Positions 33,951 to 35,787 of a stretch of 35,787 nucleotides of DNA are shown here, in pieces; the first letter of the stretch is position 1, and each line of letters starts with the position of its first letter. The position numbers and the translations under genes are program-made. Under the pieces are notes generated by a model. That model was given only the letters and a program-made list of their open reading frames with translations, had not been told where the DNA came from and did not search any database. Source of the DNA: an uncultured Eubacteriales bacterium. GTDB taxonomy: Bacteria > Bacillota > Clostridia > Oscillospirales > Oscillospiraceae. Location: assembly GCA_949293985.1 (NCBI GenBank), contig CASFFN010000011.1, positions 1 through 35,787 on the forward strand. Reading direction: 5' to 3'.

Positions 33951-34516
33951 TGGTGTTTCTCCAATCTGAACGTCAATCCATCATATTGCCCATCAACCTC
34001 TCGTGTACCTACGTTGCGGTTACACTCCACAAAGCCGAGCTTTTCGGCACAGCGAATCATCCTGGTGTTGCCAGACCATGTCTGTGTGTACAGTTCGGTT
34101 GCACCGGTCTCAAAATGGTAGTTAATAAAGGCACGGAGAACATTGGCACCAATACCCTTGCCCCAAAGGTTTGGTTCGCAAATGTCAATACCGATGGCAC
34201 GATAGACGGTCTGACCGTCCTTGATTTTCCCAACCCATTCGTAGTTCTCGTCAATGCAGTAGGAGCTTACCCAGCCAATGTGTCTGCCGTTCCATTCAAT
34301 CTCAAACTTACAACGGCGAGCATCATCGGGCCGATCTTTTACAGATTCATAGTATTCCGTCCAGCTTTTGCGCTCAGTTTCTTCGTCGGTGTCCTCCTTC
34401 TCCCAAGGAGCATCCCAGTTTTCCCATTCACGCTCCACTGTAAACCAACGCACATAATCCTCAATGTCGGACTCTATCATATCCCGAAGGATGATGTTTT
34501 CATATTTAATCCTCAT
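33947..34516 (-). CDS. GNAT family N-acetyltransferase
   Basis: A 189-residue acetyltransferase of the RimJ/RimL-like GNAT group. The N terminus is IILRDMIESDIEDYVRWFT, and the acetyl-CoA loop region reads NLWGKGIGANVLRAFINYHF, with ELYTQTWSGNTRMIRCAEKL and GFVECNRN after it. A protein N terminus, aminoglycoside or other amine could be the acceptor. ATG 34516 was chosen with AAGGAG 6 nt upstream. It follows the DUF6061 gene by 17 nt. Confidence 0.87.
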   Translation of the reverse strand: MRIKYENIILRDMIESDIEDYVRWFTVEREWENWDAPWEKEDTDEETERKSWTEYYESVKDRPDDARRCKFEIEWNGRHIGWVSSYCIDENYEWVGKIKDGQTVYRAIGIDICEPNLWGKGIGANVLRAFINYHFETGATELYTQTWSGNTRMIRCAEKLGFVECNRNVGTREVDGQYDGLTFRLEKHQ

Positions 34517-34533
34517 AGTTAACTCCTTCAAGT

Positions 34534-34779
34534 TTAATCCAAAGGCTTGTACTCTGTAACTGATTTGAGATACGCCTCCGGGGCGCCGTTCAAAACGAGG
34601 TCGGCATATGCCAGAGGGTCATTGTAAATAAGATAGTCAAGCTCAGACCGCTGATACATATTGTCAGCGACTTCGTTTTCCACGGCGGTGCAGTTAATGG
34701 CAATCATACTGCCATCGTCGAATTTCAGCTCCACGCATCCGCTATCCATATTGAACGCACAAGACAATAATTTTTTCAT
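34534..34779 (-). CDS. DUF6061-type small protein
   Basis: An 81-residue protein, KKLLSCAFNMDSGCVELKFD, followed by DGSMIAINCTAVENEVADN and ending YLKSVTEYKPLD. I recognise it as the small family often annotated DUF6061 in Firmicutes mobile elements; the function is unknown. ATG 34779 was chosen with GGAGGT 7 nt upstream. It is the first gene of the leftward cargo operon, directly behind the palindrome-overlapped promoter. Confidence 0.75.
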   Translation of the reverse strand: MKKLLSCAFNMDSGCVELKFDDGSMIAINCTAVENEVADNMYQRSELDYLIYNDPLAYADLVLNGAPEAYLKSVTEYKPLD

Positions 34780-34801
34780 CTGCCTTACCTCCATTCATAC
34801 C

Positions 34802-34844
34802 TGTGTGTACACACATTATAACACGAAGATGTGGCATTTTTCAA
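34802..34844 (-). promoter_or_regulatory. Cargo-operon promoter with 14-bp palindromic operator candidate
   Basis: On the minus strand TTGAAA (34839-34844) and a consensus TATAAT (34815-34820) are 18 bp apart. The perfect palindrome TGTGTGTACACACA (34802-34815) begins at the -10 and covers the likely start site, an ideal position for a repressor. No regulator gene that I recognise lies in the element. Confidence 0.75.
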
Positions 34845-35228
34845 TAGATGCACCGAAATTTATCGCATTAAAGTGTAACTTTTCTATGAACCAAGGGCAA
34901 TGGAGCAATTTTTGCGGCGTTTGACGTACTCTGCATCGAAACATACCACTATCAACTTAACGGCTTGGTGGGTCTATTCACGAAACCACAAATATTCGCA
35001 CTTCTCAACGAACGGGGTTCATTATGGCGTGATTCGCTGTTTCGTATGGTTTTTACCACGAAAACGGCAACTATTTCACCCGTTTCACTATCCTTGCTAT
35101 ACAGGGCATAAAAACAAGGTTTTTCGCCCCAGAAACAAACAACGGCACTCAGCCGAAGCTGAATGCCGTATGTTCGTTTGTTTTCCAACCCTGTAAGACA
35201 GATGCCGTAAAATAGTAATTTTTTAAGA
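34845..35228. other. Gene-free right end of the element
   Basis: This stretch of nearly 400 bp has no convincing gene. It contains a long hairpin at 35133-35184 and, near the end, GTAAGACAG (35192-35200) inverted to CTGTCTTAC (35233-35241). The latter repeats part of the element's end arm and may be an accessory recombinase site. A 99-codon leftward frame starting in the end arm lacks a ribosome binding site. Confidence 0.5.
35133..35184. repeat. Long imperfect hairpin near the right end
   Basis: AAACAAAC then ACGGCA then TCAG pair with CTGA then TGCCGT then GTTTGTTT across short mismatches. On the plus strand TTTTCC follows, so it may act as a terminator shielding the element from the right, mirroring the hairpin at its left end. 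Confidence 0.55.
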
Positions 35229-35255
35229 ATTACTGTCTTACGAGCACCCATCTAA
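35229..35255. other. Right attachment site with inverted arm
   Basis: The 20-bp arm (35229-35248) is followed by CATCT and the core AA (35254-35255), after which orfA resumes. The arm is the inverted counterpart of 29456-29475. Confidence 0.75.
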
Positions 35256-35486
35256 GTAGCGGAGTATTTTGGTTTTCGGGATAAGTATGTCGTAAAAAGC
35301 CTTGTGAAACGGGAACGTGCCAAACAACGGAAGCAAGAAGCCGGGATCACGATACGGCCCAAAGGACGGCCGAGAAAAGCTGCTTCGCCAAGGGACATTG
35401 TTGCAGAGCAGGCTTACGAGATTCGGCGGCTGCGCATGGAGAATGAATTGCTGCGGGATTTTCTGCGATCCACAGGAAGGAAGTGA
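35256..35486 (+). pseudogene. IS3-type orfA, 3' part
   Basis: Seventy-six codons continue the interrupted orfA: VAEYFGFRDKYVVKSLVKRE, then KGRPRKAASPRDIVAEQAYE and a terminal leucine-zipper-like IRRLRMENELLRDFLRSTGRK. With the 28 codons at 29367-29450 this gives a normal 104-residue orfA. There is no start codon of its own with a ribosome binding site. Confidence 0.82.
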
Positions 35487-35641
35487 GAGCAAAGGCAAAG
35501 TATGCGGTGATTTACCGCCGCAAACCGGCTACCTTCTCGGAAGCCAACGAGATGATTGACCGCCATATCCACTTTTACAACCATGAGCGCATCCAAAGCA
35601 AAACAGGAGTGCCGCCCCTCTCGCCGCGCCACTCCTGCTAA
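35483..35641 (+). pseudogene. IS3-type orfB remnant with internal deletion
   Basis: A GTG-started frame overlaps the orfA stop, as orfB does in this IS type. The first 12 codons (VRAKAKYAVIYR) match an orfB N terminus. They run directly into a C-terminal tail, PATFSEANEMIDRHIHFYNH then ERIQSKTG, ending at residue 52. The DDE catalytic core (about 200 residues) is missing, with the frame kept. The IS cannot move on its own. Confidence 0.72.
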
Positions 35642-35787
35642 GGAAACTCTGAATAAATCGCCTTCGGCTGGACAGCGGATCTTTTTCCCCATCCATGCAG
35701 AATGAAAAACCGGAAATACACAAAGTATTCCCCGGTTTTCCATTCTTTTGTCTGACGAAAAACTCTTCCTGCCAGCTCTTGCCGATT
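35642..35787. other. Sequence after the IS remnant
   Basis: No gene is evident. AAAACCGG (35706-35713) and CCGGTTTT (35732-35739) form a terminator-like hairpin with T-rich flanks on both strands. A leftward frame entering from the right edge cannot be judged from 146 bases. Confidence 0.4.

Larger units (their letters stand above)
29449..35255. mobile_element. Serine-recombinase mobile element (about 5.8 kb) inserted in IS orfA
   Basis: The element is bounded by an AA dinucleotide present at both junctions (29449-29450 and 35254-35255). Just inside are imperfect inverted arms, GGTGGTCGTAAAACAGTAAT (29456-29475) and, on the opposite strand, GGTGCTCGTAAGACAGTAAT (35229-35248), identical at 18 of 20. 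Removing the insert with one AA copy rejoins orfA in frame. A 2-bp overlap is what large serine recombinases leave. The contents run leftward: recombinase, TnpW-like, Nudix, MobC-like and a five-gene cargo. No relaxase, replication or conjugation gene is present. Base composition is more A+T-rich than the host backbone. Confidence 0.88.

Noticed and set aside
34952..35251. 99-codon leftward frame starting in the right end arm
   Set aside because: Its start lies inside the recombinase arm with no ribosome binding site, and it crosses the long hairpin at 35133-35184.
29311..35754. CAGACAAAA (29311-29319) and TTTTGTCTG (35746-35754) as terminal inverted repeats of the IS
   Set aside because: Only 9 bp match and similarity does not extend on either side. 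The true IS ends could not be placed.

Overview
The window looks like a chromosomal segment of a Gram-positive, gut-type Clostridia, probably Oscillospiraceae/Ruminococcaceae. This rests on a G+C-rich coding backbone, strong AGGAGG-type ribosome binding sites, a SpoIIE-like sporulation phosphatase, a TPP riboswitch driving an ECF thiamine transporter subunit, and intergenic hairpin repeats that resemble those of Faecalibacterium-like genomes. The genus assignment is inference. All readings come from the sequence by eye; no database search was run.

Layout. 1-900 is gene-free and rich in hairpins and a 31-bp tandem repeat. 904-1814 holds promoter, TPP riboswitch, thiT and terminator. 1815-9409 is a surface-glycan locus. 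Six leftward genes (GT2, IspD/TarI-like cytidylyltransferase, extended SDR, GT2, LicD, UDP-galactopyranose mutase) run from one promoter at 9380-9409. A convergent acyltransferase-3 gene sits between this operon and thiT, next to a 50-bp scar matching the 3' end of glf. 9565-16007 is a polyphosphate/triphosphate neighbourhood: ppx-ppk1, an SDR, and, convergent, an aminotransferase and a CYTH-exonuclease fusion. 16022-18024 is a spoIIE-like gene. 18350-27576 is a leftward oligopeptide ABC operon (oppA-oppB-oppC-oppD-oppF-DUF3899). Its OppA, OppC, OppD and OppF are all enlarged by extra segments. 27854-29251 is NADP-type gdhA.

29322-35641 is a nested mobile region. An IS3-type element (orfA plus an internally deleted orfB) is split inside orfA by a 5.8-kb element of visibly lower G+C. 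The ends of the insert can be placed almost to the base. The two orfA halves rejoin in frame across a shared AA dinucleotide, and 20-bp imperfect inverted arms (18/20) lie just inside. The insert encodes a large serine recombinase, a TnpW-like protein, a Nudix hydrolase, a MobC-like protein and a tightly packed cargo operon (DUF6061, GNAT, membrane protein, SnoaL-like, DUF3795), but no relaxase. The cargo operon has a strong promoter overlapped by a 14-bp palindrome.

How the genes may work together. The glycan operon plausibly makes a CDP-activated alcohol or polyol (cytidylyltransferase plus SDR), transfers it as a phosphodiester (LicD), and builds a galactofuranose-containing polymer (Glf, two GT2), which the acyltransferase may decorate. 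PPK1, PPX and the CYTH domain would make, trim and hydrolyse poly- and triphosphate. The Opp system imports peptides, and GdhA links amino-acid nitrogen to 2-oxoglutarate.
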